DNA of 25,165 nucleotides from Nemertoderma westbladi (lineage: Eukaryota > Xenacoelomorpha > Nemertodermatida > Nemertodermatidae). Position numbers and translations under genes: made by a program. Positions 1 through 8,731 of this stretch are shown piece after piece (position 1 is the stretch's first letter; each line of letters starts with the position of its first letter). The DNA is taken from the NCBI GenBank assembly GCA_032718475.1, contig JAUCBJ010006831.1:1-25165 (forward strand), in the 5' to 3' direction. Below the pieces are notes generated by a model. The model was not told the origin of the DNA. It saw only the letters and a list, made by a program, of their open reading frames with translations, and did no database searches.

Positions 1-514
1 AATCACCCTAATTCTACCGCTAGCTTTGCATAATGTCACCATAGCAACAACCACGCTAGAATTAGAATTGAGTTAAACGAACAATAGAAAGCTTGTCCCA
101 TTGAATAGCATAGGGAATAAATAGTGCACTGATAGTATCCAAGGATACATAATAATATAGTGACATTCTGGAAGGCATTGACTAACGGACAAGTGACCCG
201 AGTGTGTGTAATTTGTGACAAGTTGTGTGTGTGGTACTTGTGAGTTTATAGGCGAATGTTACTACTAAGGTGTGTTTACAGTAGCTAGTCGCAATCGTAA
301 AAGTAACCTAACTCTCCAAGGAAAACCTGAAGTACATCTAAGCCTTTGGGACGGACAGTCGAGTGACTTGTGCCGGTTGTCGTTGTCGTTGTGCGGCTAC
401 GTCGTTGGCGAAAGTACAGCGGCGACGACACATCGGCGCTGAGGATCTCGTACTGTCCGGGGGTTAATTGGAGTAGGCAGCGACGCTCGCTAGCCTGAAT
501 ATAAACTCCTTATA
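1..514. other. Unassigned flank upstream of the orphan reading frame
   Basis: No gene or known repeat is recognised here. The first 300 bases are AT-rich. From about 340 to 490 the sequence becomes clearly richer in G and C, with several CG dinucleotides. A TATAAA lies at 500-505, only ten bases before the ATG at 515 but about 37 to 40 bases before the ATGs at 542 and 545. If it is a promoter element it would fit those later starts better. Confidence 0.4.
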
Positions 515-847
515 ATGTGGATAAACTCATATATAGCAGACATGATGGAGTTGATAGCAGATGTTCTTGGTATCGGGGAGCGATATACTCTACTTTTGCA
601 AGCGTTTGTTGATAGCTTAATACGCGGCGACGTTAGTCCAACTGCTGCGGAGGACGATGGTCGTTATATCGAACCGCCAATGTCCCAAGAGCAGCTCGCG
701 CGCGAGTTGGACTATAGAAAATTCGCTGCTCGATATACGCAGCGTAATGGTACGTATGTGGTCTTCTTAACTACTGGTCATCCTATCGATTTACACAATA
801 CGGACTATGTCGACTATATATCCTGCCCAGCGGAGTCGGAACCATAA
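515..847 (+). CDS. Orphan 110-codon reading frame, function unknown
   Basis: The frame starts at ATG 515 and ends with TAA at 845-847; further in-frame ATGs at 542 and 545 could be the true start. I do not recognise the product. It begins with a hydrophobic/helical stretch (MMELIADVLGIGERYTLLLQ), then an acidic, polar middle (roughly residues 40-65) and ends in PAESEP. No signal peptide, zinc ligands or transposase signature is visible. Codon positions look mixed and the GC content is higher than in the surroundings, which favours real coding, and an AATAAA lies 124 bases downstream at 971-976. Against this, the frame is short and stands alone. It could be a single-exon gene, one exon of a larger gene, or a remnant of an unrecognised mobile element. 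Only the open frame is seen; everything else is inference. Confidence 0.3.
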   Translation: MWINSYIADMMELIADVLGIGERYTLLLQAFVDSLIRGDVSPTAAEDDGRYIEPPMSQEQLARELDYRKFAARYTQRNGTYVVFLTTGHPIDLHNTDYVDYISCPAESEP

Positions 848-1658
848 ACTGAAATTCGAATGCGAAAATTCTATTCGAAATCGACTCGAAAGAAAAGACA
901 CTAAAGAAACAAATGGACGCGGTAACTCCAACGTATATTTGGAATTCTTGATAGAAGCATTGTAACAACAAATAAATATCACCCGCGTTTCCCCTACCAG
1001 ACGTGCGTCTTTGGTATTATTACGATAAATGTCCTAGACCCAGCCAATAAACGGAAAGACATAAACATCCACGGAAACGTCGTGTTAAACACAGTTGTGT
1101 TCGTTATATTTACTGGAGTTTCGAGCGAAACTTGTTTGACGTATCACCTATGCTCACTCGGCTCTAACGATCCTAGAGTAAACCTACGATCAGAGTCCCG
1201 GAATACTCGGTCAAACCTCCTCATTCCTTAGTTGGACCTCAGACCTGCGATCCTGGTGGTGTCGCGGATCCTCGCGGACGGTATTCACTGTTCAAGATCT
1301 AGTGCTACCCTAACAATTAATCGGTAACACTCCGACAGTGATTTCTAGCTAGCCGCCCATCTTACCTAGCCGGATTGTGACGCGGACACCTAATATCACT
1401 ATCCAACCGTATGGTCGTCCACGTTTAACGCGATACAACCCCTCATCAAGGTGAAGGAGAGCGTTGTACGAAACGAGTTAAACGCTATTTTATAAAGATC
1501 AAAAAGGAAACCTGCGTTTGTTCAGATAAACGTAAGTTATAACAGTAAGTCCAATCGATAAACGAATTGTCTTTATCTCAGTTCGATTGTGAAATCCAGA
1601 ATCTCTAAGAAGATATCGCACTTAGACAACCCCATTCTCTGCGAGAGTTTTTGGATGA
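848..1658. other. Non-coding or unrecognised stretch after the orphan frame
   Basis: It contains a possible polyadenylation signal (AATAAA 971-976) for the reading frame at 515-847. The rest (1000-1600) is of moderate GC content with no long open frame, no repeat structure and no recognisable family on either strand. Confidence 0.35.
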
Positions 1659-1759
1659 ACGTATCCAGCTACGAGCGGAGGAAAATCAGCTCGAGGAGAA
1701 GCATATCGAAACGGCGGATACCCCGACCACAATCCTACACCTTCTGATGCAATCATATT

Positions 1760-2656
1760 CAGTGGCGGATTTAGGGGGTATGTCACCATGTCATGACATA
1801 CCCCTTAGAAAAAACCAGTAAATCTCATTTACTCTCGATATCTTTATTCAGCAACACTAATTTTCAGCTCTTCTCATCAAACAAAATAACCCTAATCCTA
1901 TAAAATTCCGCTCGCTATGCCCGCGTTTGCTTACTTTAAGGTTATAACTTAAAGGGCATACTTACTGAAGTTATTGTCTGATTACCAATCTGCCTATTAC
2001 GTAGCATTTGTCTGCATTTTATCAACATATTTACCAACAGACCAATTTAATTATTTTAATTTGCATTTTCATTAAAGTTTAGAAAATTGTGAGGTGACTT
2101 AGTGCGAATTTGGGCGGCGCGAATGTTCAGCATGTGTGGCGCGAATTTTCGTCTGGCGCGGCGTGAATTAATAATTTACGCATCCAATAAGTACTCCAAC
2201 TGGTACAGTGACGTTTCGGGTACCTACAAATACAGCAATACAGAAATTCAAAATAGTAAATTTTTATTAATTTACGAGTTTATACAGTGAATTTGTTGAG
2301 GATATGGAGGATTGTATATTATGAGTATATTTGGTTTATTATTTTGGTTAGGGTGAGTTGGTCAGGCCTTAACCCTAATGGCAATAATATCGGAAATTGG
2401 GCGAAATTCCGCTAAATTTCTTAGATAAAGACTTAGGATAGGGTTACATGACAGTTTTCATTAGGGTTTAGGCCGCCACTAAAGTAAATACTACTGCGTT
2501 TATGTAGTAATAAAATTGTAAGTACCCCAATCGTGACATTCCCATCCAACTGGGGTGAAGGGTAGGTTGTGGTGCCCCCCCCCCCCCCCCCCCCCCCCCT
2601 TAAATAAAGTACAGAAGTATGACATACCCCTTTTGAAATTTCTAAATCTGCCACTG
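1760..2656. mobile_element. Non-autonomous hAT-superfamily element A (897 bp)
   Basis: The element is flanked by a perfect 8-bp target duplication, ATCATATT at 1752-1759 and 2657-2664, the length typical of hAT transposons. Its ends are inverted: CAGTGGCGGATTTAG on the left matches CAGTGGCAGATTTAG read from the right end, and a GGGGTATGTCA block follows at both ends. Just inside the left end GGGGTATGTCA...TGACATACCCC (about 1776-1804) can fold back on itself. No transposase frame is present, so it must have been moved by a transposase from elsewhere. A run of 25 C lies near its right end. Superfamily assignment rests on duplication length plus the CAGNGGCG start. Confidence 0.85.
2575..2599. 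repeat. Poly-C tract, 25 bp
   Basis: Uninterrupted C25 within hAT element A, followed by TTAAATAAAG. It is the longest of six such 17-25 bp tracts in the window. Prolines or glycines predicted across it are an artefact. Confidence 0.95.
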
Positions 2657-2779
2657 ATCATATTGCACCCTTCACCCAGGAGTTATGGCCCTCCTAGTAA
2701 AGTGGCTCCCCCCAAAGAGAAAAAGACTCTTGCTAGCCTCAAAAAACTGCGTAAACGCCGTCTGCGTAAGAAAGACTAA

Positions 2780-4111
2780 CTGTTTAGAGTATCTTTATGT
2801 TTTAGAAACTGTGATTTTTATATTTTATAGACTGAAAATCCCATTTTCTGGGAGCGGTGTAAAAGCTTTTACTGAATTGTCCGGTTATTTTTCCTTATTT
2901 TTCCCGTAAAGTACTCTGTAGTTGGTTTACCAGGCATAAAAAGGCCGTGTCCTTGCTGTACTGGTGTTTTAGCGGACATAAGAGCTATTTCTTCTGTATT
3001 TGTACTTTAGAGGACATAATCCGTAATTCCGTGACGTAAAAGCGCGATACTCTTGAAAACAGTGTCGCTACCATGACGACAGCTAGCAGCTGATATTGCC
3101 ACGTCGACGTTTCTTTGTTTCTCTGTTCTCTCGTTGTTCAGGTTGACCAATCAGAGCGTTTGTTGTCTTTGTGTTGGAGGTATATACAGAAACTCAGTAG
3201 TTCAGTGTTATGTTTTTTGCCCAGAGCCTAAGAACCGGCTTTGGCACCTCCGTGTTTTAGTTTTTAGTCTTACACTAGTAGGTTTAATTATAAAGGGCAT
3301 ATATCCTTTAACTACCTGACTCATGATCATACTGCTGACTGATCATACATACTGACTGTTGAAACATTGCAAACTCATAACAATCAGTGTTTTCATTGTT
3401 GTTTTATACTGCTATTTACTGTCAGTTCTTCATAACATGGTTGATGAATTATTATATTTGGAATAACGATAAATAACCCCGAAACCCAATATTCTTGATA
3501 TACCGAAGGTAAGAGAGAAGGGTTACAGATAAACGATTGTGACTTATGTTAAAGTGGTTTGAAGTGAATCTAATGTTATTTGATAGACCCTACATGAGTC
3601 AGTCTGTGTTCCTTTTATATGTGACTAAAATCAGTGAAGATCGGCAGATTAGTGTGCAGTATTGTGCAGCATTGTGTATGAGTGAGTCTGTTAAAGAAGC
3701 ATTCCTAAAGAATGCGCCATATATGTGAATTATAATTGAGCCATGTCGTTGTGAGTAGTTTAAGTCATAACTCTGTTTATGTAGATAAAGCGCCACGTCC
3801 TAAAGGAACTGTTAATATTCCCGAAGGTAAATAATATTGTCAGAGATTATATAATACTGTCAGTCGAATAATACATTAGGCTTACATAGCAACAAAATTA
3901 AACCGTCGAACCCAATCTCCCGGGAATATCCAGCGGGTGAATGGTCGCGCACGGATTGGTTTCGACTAGTGTAGTGAATCAAATACTTGTCATAGGCTAA
4001 AAAGCGATTTAATATCTAGAAGACATCTTAATTTGGCGGGTTAAACTGCCAAAGGTCTGAAAGCGCGAACATCATTCATAAGCTTAAAAAAAACATCAGA
4101 GGCCGGTTTCA
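2780..4111. other. Unassigned AT-rich stretch between two hAT elements
   Basis: Only short open frames (about 60 codons) without recognisable products occur here on either strand. No tandem repeat, tRNA-like box or transposon end was identified. The composition is AT-rich and resembles the host introns further along. Confidence 0.4.
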
Positions 4112-4242
4112 CTCCCCATCAGGCGCGGATCCACAATAGGGGCGCGTGGCGCCGCGCACCATAGATTTTTTGAGAAAGAAAATAAAAAGAGTAAAATTAA
4201 AAAATTTTTTATAAAAATACATTTTTTTTAGATTTACTATAA

Positions 4243-5114
4243 TTGATAGTTTACGCTAAAACATACAAGGGCCGTCATCACTCGATAACCCCAAGCGGAA
4301 TCCACATTCACAACTTCCATCTCCATACCATCCATCATCCACAATATAAAATCGCTGTAAACTTTCCCACGGGCGCGCTCCATGTAGGCGGGAGGGGGTA
4401 TCACCTTAGCGTAATACTGTCTGACTTCAACAGATCAGCAGTATGGAGTTATGGGCTGGCTATACATGTATAGCTGTACCTGAACTGAAAGACCACTTTA
4501 ACAACCTATGTAATGTAAAGCTTGGGGCTATTTGTAAAGTATATTGCTGTTATATTAGGTGGGTCAAGTCTATTCAAGCCAAACCAATTATCTTTGTGAA
4601 CTACTAGCTACTACTGGGAGGGAATTCTTTGAAGTTACCGTTTCTTCAATTCACAAACCTCAATAATACAGCCAGGAGCGAATGAGGCTACGGCTGCAAA
4701 CCCTCCAGAGATTGGCTAAATGACTGGTCATATATCTTATCCAAGGCGCTACATTGGTACTTTACTGTAGCAAGGACCTTGGCATTCATACACTATGTTT
4801 AGCAGCCAGCCAAGCTCAGAACCCCATTAATAGAACAGAAGAAAATACCTTTGTCTCCTAACCTAAACACAACACAACAGCTCCAAGATGATTGGACAAG
4901 GGACTTTACACCAAAATGGTAGTGAAAATCAGTTATTTTATATATTATGGAAGCGTGCTGCAGATACGATACTATATAAGTTTAACACACAGCTGCAGTT
5001 TAAAACGTAAATCGATATCACTCCCAATCCAATCCTTTTAATTATAATAGGTTAATCGACGGTTGTTGTTATCACAAATAGGCGATTATTAATAATTCTC
5101 GGCGATGAACGTCT
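4243..5114. other. Interior of hAT element B, no gene recognised
   Basis: A 76-codon open frame at 4243-4473 is histidine-rich in its first half but shows no family signature and is probably chance. The rest, to the start of the minisatellite, holds no open frame of interest, no tRNA-like box and no tandem array. Confidence 0.4.
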
Positions 5115-5511
5115 GATCTTCCACAGTAAACCCTTCCACTCCGTTTCCTAAAGGAATGCCTGTTCAACACCATGGGCGATCTTCCACATTAATCCATTCC
5201 TCTCTGTTTCCTAAAGGAATGCCTGTTCACCACCATGGGTGATCTTCCACAGTAAACCCTTCCACTCTGGTTCTTAAAGGAATGCCTGTTCACCACCATG
5301 GGTGATCTTCCACAGTAAACCCTTCCACTCGGGTTCCTAAAGGAATGCCTGTTCACCACCATGGGTGATCTTCCACAGTAAACCCTTCCACTCGGGTTCC
5401 TAAAGGAATGCCTGTTCACCACCATGGGTGATCTTCCACAGTAAACCCTTCCACTCGGGTTCCTAAAGGAATTCCTGTTCACCACCATGGGTGATCTTCC
5501 ACAGTAAACCT
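5115..5511. repeat. 63-bp minisatellite, about 6.3 copies
   Basis: GATCTTCCAC recurs at 5115, 5178, 5241, 5304, 5367, 5430 and 5493, a strict 63-bp period. Copies 3 to 6 are nearly identical; the first two and the last are more diverged. Because 63 is a multiple of three, the minus strand stays open from 5488 to 5189 and would encode 21-residue units beginning MVVNRHSFRNPSGRVYCGRSP. There is no splice or promoter evidence that this is translated, and the plus strand has stops. It lies inside the probable hAT element B. Confidence 0.95.
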
Positions 5512-5567
5512 TTGTTTACTAATGTATTTTAGTACTTTGTTTCCCAAGTTGCCTTGGTTCCCATTTA

Positions 5568-5589
5568 CCAACCATCCAAGGATGGTTGG
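5568..5589. repeat. Perfect 10-bp hairpin, 2-base loop
   Basis: CCAACCATCC at 5568-5577 pairs exactly with GGATGGTTGG at 5580-5589. It is the outer of two adjacent hairpins in the SINE body. Confidence 0.9.
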
Positions 5590-5592
5590 ATG

Positions 5593-5627
5593 GCTGCAGC
5601 CTAGCCCGAGCTGGGCTAGGCTGCAGC
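5593..5627. repeat. Perfect 15-bp hairpin, 5-base loop
   Basis: GCTGCAGCCTAGCCC (5593-5607) is the exact reverse complement of GGGCTAGGCTGCAGC (5613-5627), separated by GAGCT. The stem is GC-rich and starts three bases after the previous hairpin. A structured RNA body of the SINE is the likely reason. Confidence 0.92.
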
Positions 5628-6147
5628 ATTTAAAGCACAGTGCCCAAATAGTTCTGCCCCCATCTAGGGATCGAACCAGGGCTTCCTGAATGGAAGCCCA
5701 GGAATTTCACCACTAGACCAAGCTGCTTATTAGTTAGTAATTAGTTACTAATTATTTTTTAATATACTGTATAGGCCCATGATTTAAAGAAATTATTATT
5801 ATTTCATCTCCTAGAATTAATAACAACCAATCCTTTAAATGTTCAATGAGTAAAATAAATATTTTAAAATTTTGAAAAAATATTTTAAGTTATCAAAAAT
5901 CATCAATAGAAAATGTCAGATAATCGATTGAAACATTTTATTATTTTTGCTTGAAAATATATTAAAATTTTAATAAAAATCCGGGGTGGAAGTCCGACCC
6001 ACTTTAGCCCCAGCAGGGCAACAGGGGTTCTGCCCCCCGGATACCGCTGGGGCAACGCCCTTAGACCAAAATATAAACTTCACAAATTGTCCGCACCATC
6101 GAAATTACATTTCTGGATCCGCCCCTGCTCCACATCCCATACAAAAT

Positions 6148-6167
6148 CCCCCCCCCCCCCCCCCCCC
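6148..6167. repeat. Poly-C tract, 20 bp
   Basis: C20 located just outside hAT element B and immediately before the first GGTTAAAATTCAC repeat cluster. Confidence 0.95.
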
Positions 6168-6330
6168 TCCCGGTTAAAATTCACTATGTCTCACTCACGG
6201 GGTGTATTTTCCCTAGTGTATTTTAACCCCCTCCAGTGAAAATTTACCCCTGCATTTATCAATTTTCACTCTGTGCAAATCCATCCCCGGTTAAATTCCC
6301 CTAGTGTATTCTCACTCCCAGTGTATATTT
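6168..6330. repeat. Degenerate GGTTAAAATTCACTAGTGTA repeat cluster, left
   Basis: Several imperfect copies of a roughly 30-35 bp motif occur here, such as CCCGGTTAAAATTCACTA, CCCTAGTGTATTTTAACCCCC and CCCGGTTAAATTCCCCTAGTGTATT. The unit is itself close to palindromic (GGGGTTAAAAT...ATTTTAACCCC). The same motif in opposite orientation fills 8222-8395, so the two clusters form imperfect inverted repeats around hAT element C. Confidence 0.65.
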
Positions 6331-6656
6331 TTTTTTATCTTCTACAGTAACTTTACTATATACAAATATCCAGCGTGTGTTTGTCTTTCTACTAGAGGTA
6401 CATATGTGCAGGGGCGTATTAAGGGGGTGCAATGGGTGCAGGTGCACCGGGCCGCCGCCGCCAAGGTGCCGCCAGGTGCTTTCGTTGCCAAGGGGCCGCC
6501 AGGTGCTTTTGGCAATTTAATGGATAAAGTACATTATTTTCTACATTATTAATTACATTCTTTTTAAAGGAATCAGCCACATTTTGTTATTAAATCACCT
6601 ATGGCTTGGAACAATAATGCTATTATCTATCGTTATTTTATCTAGCGCATCGCCCA

Positions 6657-7090
6657 TGTCATTAAATATTCATTCCAGAACATCTATTTCTTTAACATGG
6701 GGTGAAAAATTCAGCTCGTAGTGGCAGAAACAAGTAGAAACATAGTAAAGTAAACATGAGTTAATTCTATTGGTTGTGTGGCAACTGGAGTAGGAGTAGC
6801 CGGCTGGGTATTGGGCAACCCTATGTGTGGGCCTTCCATCCAATGCTAACATGTATTGCAACTGTACCGTACAATGTTAAGAATGCCAGTGAAACTAAAT
6901 AGGAGGGCCCTTAGTAGTCAACGCGAACGGGAGCGCAGCCAATGTCGTAAATATTCATTCCAGAACATGTATTTATTTAACATGGGGTATATGCAGTTCA
7001 ATAGTGGCACAGACAAGGATACACATAGTATATATTGAAGGTGAATTTATTCTATTGGCTGTCTGACTCGACGGTTGGGGTATCCCAGTG
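6657..7090. repeat. Internal direct repeat of hAT element C, period about 286 bp
   Basis: The segment beginning TGTC-(A)TTAAATATTCATTCCAGAACAT at 6657 is repeated at 6943 and stays alignable for about 150-170 bases, including AACATGGGGT and ATTCTATTGGTTG/ATTCTATTGGCTG. Substitutions and indels are scattered, so the duplication is not recent. Confidence 0.7.
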
Positions 7091-7487
7091 AGCTTACAGT
7101 ATACAATAGGGTTCCCCTCTAATAATGGTAACACAATGCTATATATTATACTACAGTATAGTAGTATTATTTTTCATGGCTTGCGTTTATGGGCGTATTA
7201 ATCAGTAGTATTTACTATTTAGTATTGTAACTGCAACAACTGTATTGTTAATAATATTTCTCATAATTGTATATATTTGCGGCTAATACATTTTACTACT
7301 TTAATTTTCTAATTAATTAGTTAAACTAGTTTTAATTGATTAATAATGTTTTCTTTGTAAAGTCATATAATTATATATATTATATAATTTTTAAATGGAC
7401 TGGACTTGATTTTTCACTTTGTCGCACAAACTTAAATTTGTATAAAAAAGCTCTGTTTTGCCGCAATGCATAACACAGATACAACAA

Positions 7488-7505
7488 GGGGGGGGGGGGG
7501 GGGGG
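7488..7505. repeat. Poly-G tract, 18 bp
   Basis: G18 about 46 bases inside the right end of hAT element C. Confidence 0.95.
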
Positions 7506-7559
7506 CTGTGGAAAAGTGCACCCGGGCCTCCATGTCCTTAATCAGCCCCTGCATATGTG

Positions 7560-8221
7560 TGGTCGGTACACATATGTGTATCTGTGGTCCAGTTAGGGGG
7601 GGAAACTGGACGCAATGAAATGAATAGTCATCCCTCTCCAGGGGAAATTGGACGCAATAAAAGTTGATTACTCTCAATAATAAAACTGTAACCTGTTCTA
7701 TTGTGTTTAGTAAATTGTTTTGGTTAAAATAACGCGTAACCTGCTCCTTTCTCTAAATTGAGAATTTATCATTGAGGCAGGATATTAATTTTCCAAGTCG
7801 GGTTTTACGTCGAGTCCCCCCCCCCCCCCCCCCCCCGTCTCCTGTGGTCTTAACTGTATGTAGGTAGGTATCAAGCAGAAACGTGACTTGCGCAAGTTTG
7901 CGGTGCTGCTACCCAGTGGTTAGTTACAGTACAGACATATCTTCATTTCGTTACCTGTTCCGTCCCCCTTTGGGAATCTCTCTCTACATTTCCTGGCTTG
8001 GCCTGAGAATGCCTTCAGTTTCGGGGCGAAGCCTACCGATCAGCTGGCTGCTGTCAGCTGATCACTGATTGCATGCAACGTCTAGGTCTTGTTGCTTTTT
8101 AGTTTTTTACATACTTTGGCACTGACATACCTACCGGTAAGGTTTTTTACTTAACGTGCTTGATTAATAAATAAAATACAAGTAGTAGGTTTATATTGAA
8201 CTTAAATTATATTGAACTTTA
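7560..8221. other. Unassigned stretch with a C21 tract and a short direct repeat
   Basis: Two copies of GGGGAAA(C/T)TGGACGCAAT occur, about 7600-7618 and 7640-7656. A C21 tract lies at 7816-7836. GTAGGTAGGTA at about 7860 and CATACCTACCGGTA at about 8126-8139 are loosely inverted and might be ends of a short element, but no target duplication supports it. No coding sequence is recognised. Confidence 0.4.
7816..7836. repeat. Poly-C tract, 21 bp
   Basis: Uninterrupted C21 between GTCGAGT and GTCTCCTG. Unlike the other tracts it is not obviously tied to a transposon end. Confidence 0.95.
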
Positions 8222-8395
8222 AATTATCATGGGGGTTAAGAATACACTGAGGAGGGCGAGGGGGGTTAAATTTCACTAAAAATCACCCAGTGTAGTCGGT
8301 TAAAATACCCAAGTGAATTGGAATTCTAACCGGGGGGTTAAAATATACACTAGTGAATTTTAACCGGGGGGTGGAAATTCTCAGCTACACCCGGG
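8222..8395. repeat. GGTTAAAATTCACTAGTGTA repeat cluster, right (inverted)
   Basis: Copies such as GGGGGTTAAAATATACACTA and GTGAATTTTAACCGGGGGG lie in the opposite orientation to the cluster at 6168-6330. The core 8335-8368 is a near-perfect palindrome built on ACTAGT. Together the clusters bracket 6168-8395 and may be ends or subterminal repeats of an older element into which hAT element C inserted. Confidence 0.65.
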
Positions 8396-8522
8396 TAGCA
8401 TATTTACAGTACAATCCCTATACAGTCCCATAGATAATTTATTTAACATTAAGTAAGGCAGCATCAGGAGTTGAAGAGTACAATAATTGGAAAAAAGTAC
8501 CAATTTAAGAATAAAATTACGT

Positions 8523-8650
8523 ATTACATGGGAAAAAACCTAGAACATCTATTTTTCAATATTTTCTCGACCCTTTATTAACTTCGCTGGCGCTCGCTTA
8601 ATAAAATGTCTCGAGAACAATGAATAAAAGTTCTACTTTTCCCATGTAAT
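8523..8650. mobile_element. 128-bp foldback (hairpin) element
   Basis: ATTACATGGGAAAA at the left and its reverse complement TTTTCCCATGTAAT at the right end close a long imperfect palindrome. Inner blocks also pair: AGAAC with GTTCT, TTTCTCGA with TCGAGAA, and TTTATTAA with TTAATAAA. The apex is GC-richer (CTTCGCTGGCGCTCGCT, about 8581-8597). It resembles a foldback MITE. No clear target duplication was found. Confidence 0.65.
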
Positions 8651-8731
8651 ATATAATTATTACGAAATTAACTACACTTTATGCGCATGGTTACTAATAT
8701 CAACAGAATAAGACAACCATTTACTACAGTA

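Larger units (their letters stand above)
1659..2779 (+). pseudogene. Reading frame split by a hAT-type insertion, basic C-terminus
   Basis: If the hAT element and one copy of its 8-bp target duplication (2657-2664) are ignored, a frame that is open from 1659 to 1759 continues without a stop from 2665 to a TAA at 2777-2779, about 72 codons in all. The predicted tail is strongly basic (SLKKLRKRRLRKKD then stop) and follows a Pro/Gly/Ser-rich segment, which looks like a genuine protein C-terminus. An in-frame TGA at 1656 closes it upstream, so an exon start near the AG at 1667 would be needed. A second frame across the same junction also stays open, down to about 2909, so frame choice is not settled. 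The family is unknown. This is inference from an open frame plus the empty-site reading; it could be chance. Confidence 0.25.
5524..5735 (-). mobile_element. tRNA-derived SINE with hairpin-rich body
   Basis: Read on the minus strand, 5729-5645 resembles a tRNA gene: an A-box-like TGGTCTAGTGGT at 5720-5709 and a B-box GGTTCGATCCC at 5677-5667. These are the two internal RNA polymerase III promoter elements. The cloverleaf is degenerate (extra bases in the anticodon arm, no matching acceptor stem), so it is not a working tRNA. Downstream in the same orientation come two strong hairpins and then unrelated sequence. TTACTAAT occurs at both 5516-5523 and 5745-5752 and may be the target duplication, though it is low in complexity. 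The far end is set by that inference. Confidence 0.6.
4120..6127. mobile_element. Probable hAT-superfamily element B (about 2.0 kb), composite
   Basis: The left end reads CAGGCGCGGATCCA and the right end, read inward on the minus strand, CAGGGGCGGATCCAGA, a typical hAT terminal pair. The 8 bases outside are CTCCCCAT (4112-4119) and CTCCACAT (6128-6135), a 7-of-8 match as expected for an ageing target duplication. Beyond about 14 bp the two ends do not resemble each other, so the pair could in principle belong to two different elements. No transposase is encoded. Inside sit a 63-bp minisatellite, a tRNA-derived SINE, AT-rich filler (5740-5980) and a short open frame at 4243-4473 without recognisable product. 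Confidence 0.5.
6409..7551. mobile_element. Non-autonomous hAT-superfamily element C (1143 bp)
   Basis: A perfect 8-bp target duplication, CATATGTG, flanks it at 6401-6408 and 7552-7559. The ends are inverted: CAGGGGCGTATTAAG on the left and CAGGGGCTGATTAAG read inward from the right, both followed by GGTGCA/CCGGGC-type sequence. The length and the CAGGGGCG start fit hAT. No transposase frame is present. Close to the left end a short segment (AAGGNGCCGCCAGGTGCTTT) is tandemly duplicated at about 6462-6510. Inside are two copies of a longer unit starting at 6657 and 6943, and a G18 tract near the right end. Confidence 0.88.

Noticed and set aside
2433-2654. Proline- or glycine-run proteins across the C/G tracts (also near 6000, 7450, 13500 and 14450)
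   Set aside because: They are created by homopolymer runs inside transposons and have no family features.
2685-2909. Second frame continuing across the hAT A junction to 2909
   Set aside because: It is open, but its hydrophobic, compositionally odd tail and the absence of any motif make it no better supported than chance.
5115-5511. A CRISPR array
   Set aside because: The repeats are directly adjacent 63-bp tandem units without unique spacers, in an animal genome.
5645-5729. A functional tRNA gene on the minus strand
   Set aside because: The A and B boxes are present, but the acceptor ends do not pair and the anticodon arm has extra bases; it is the head of a SINE.
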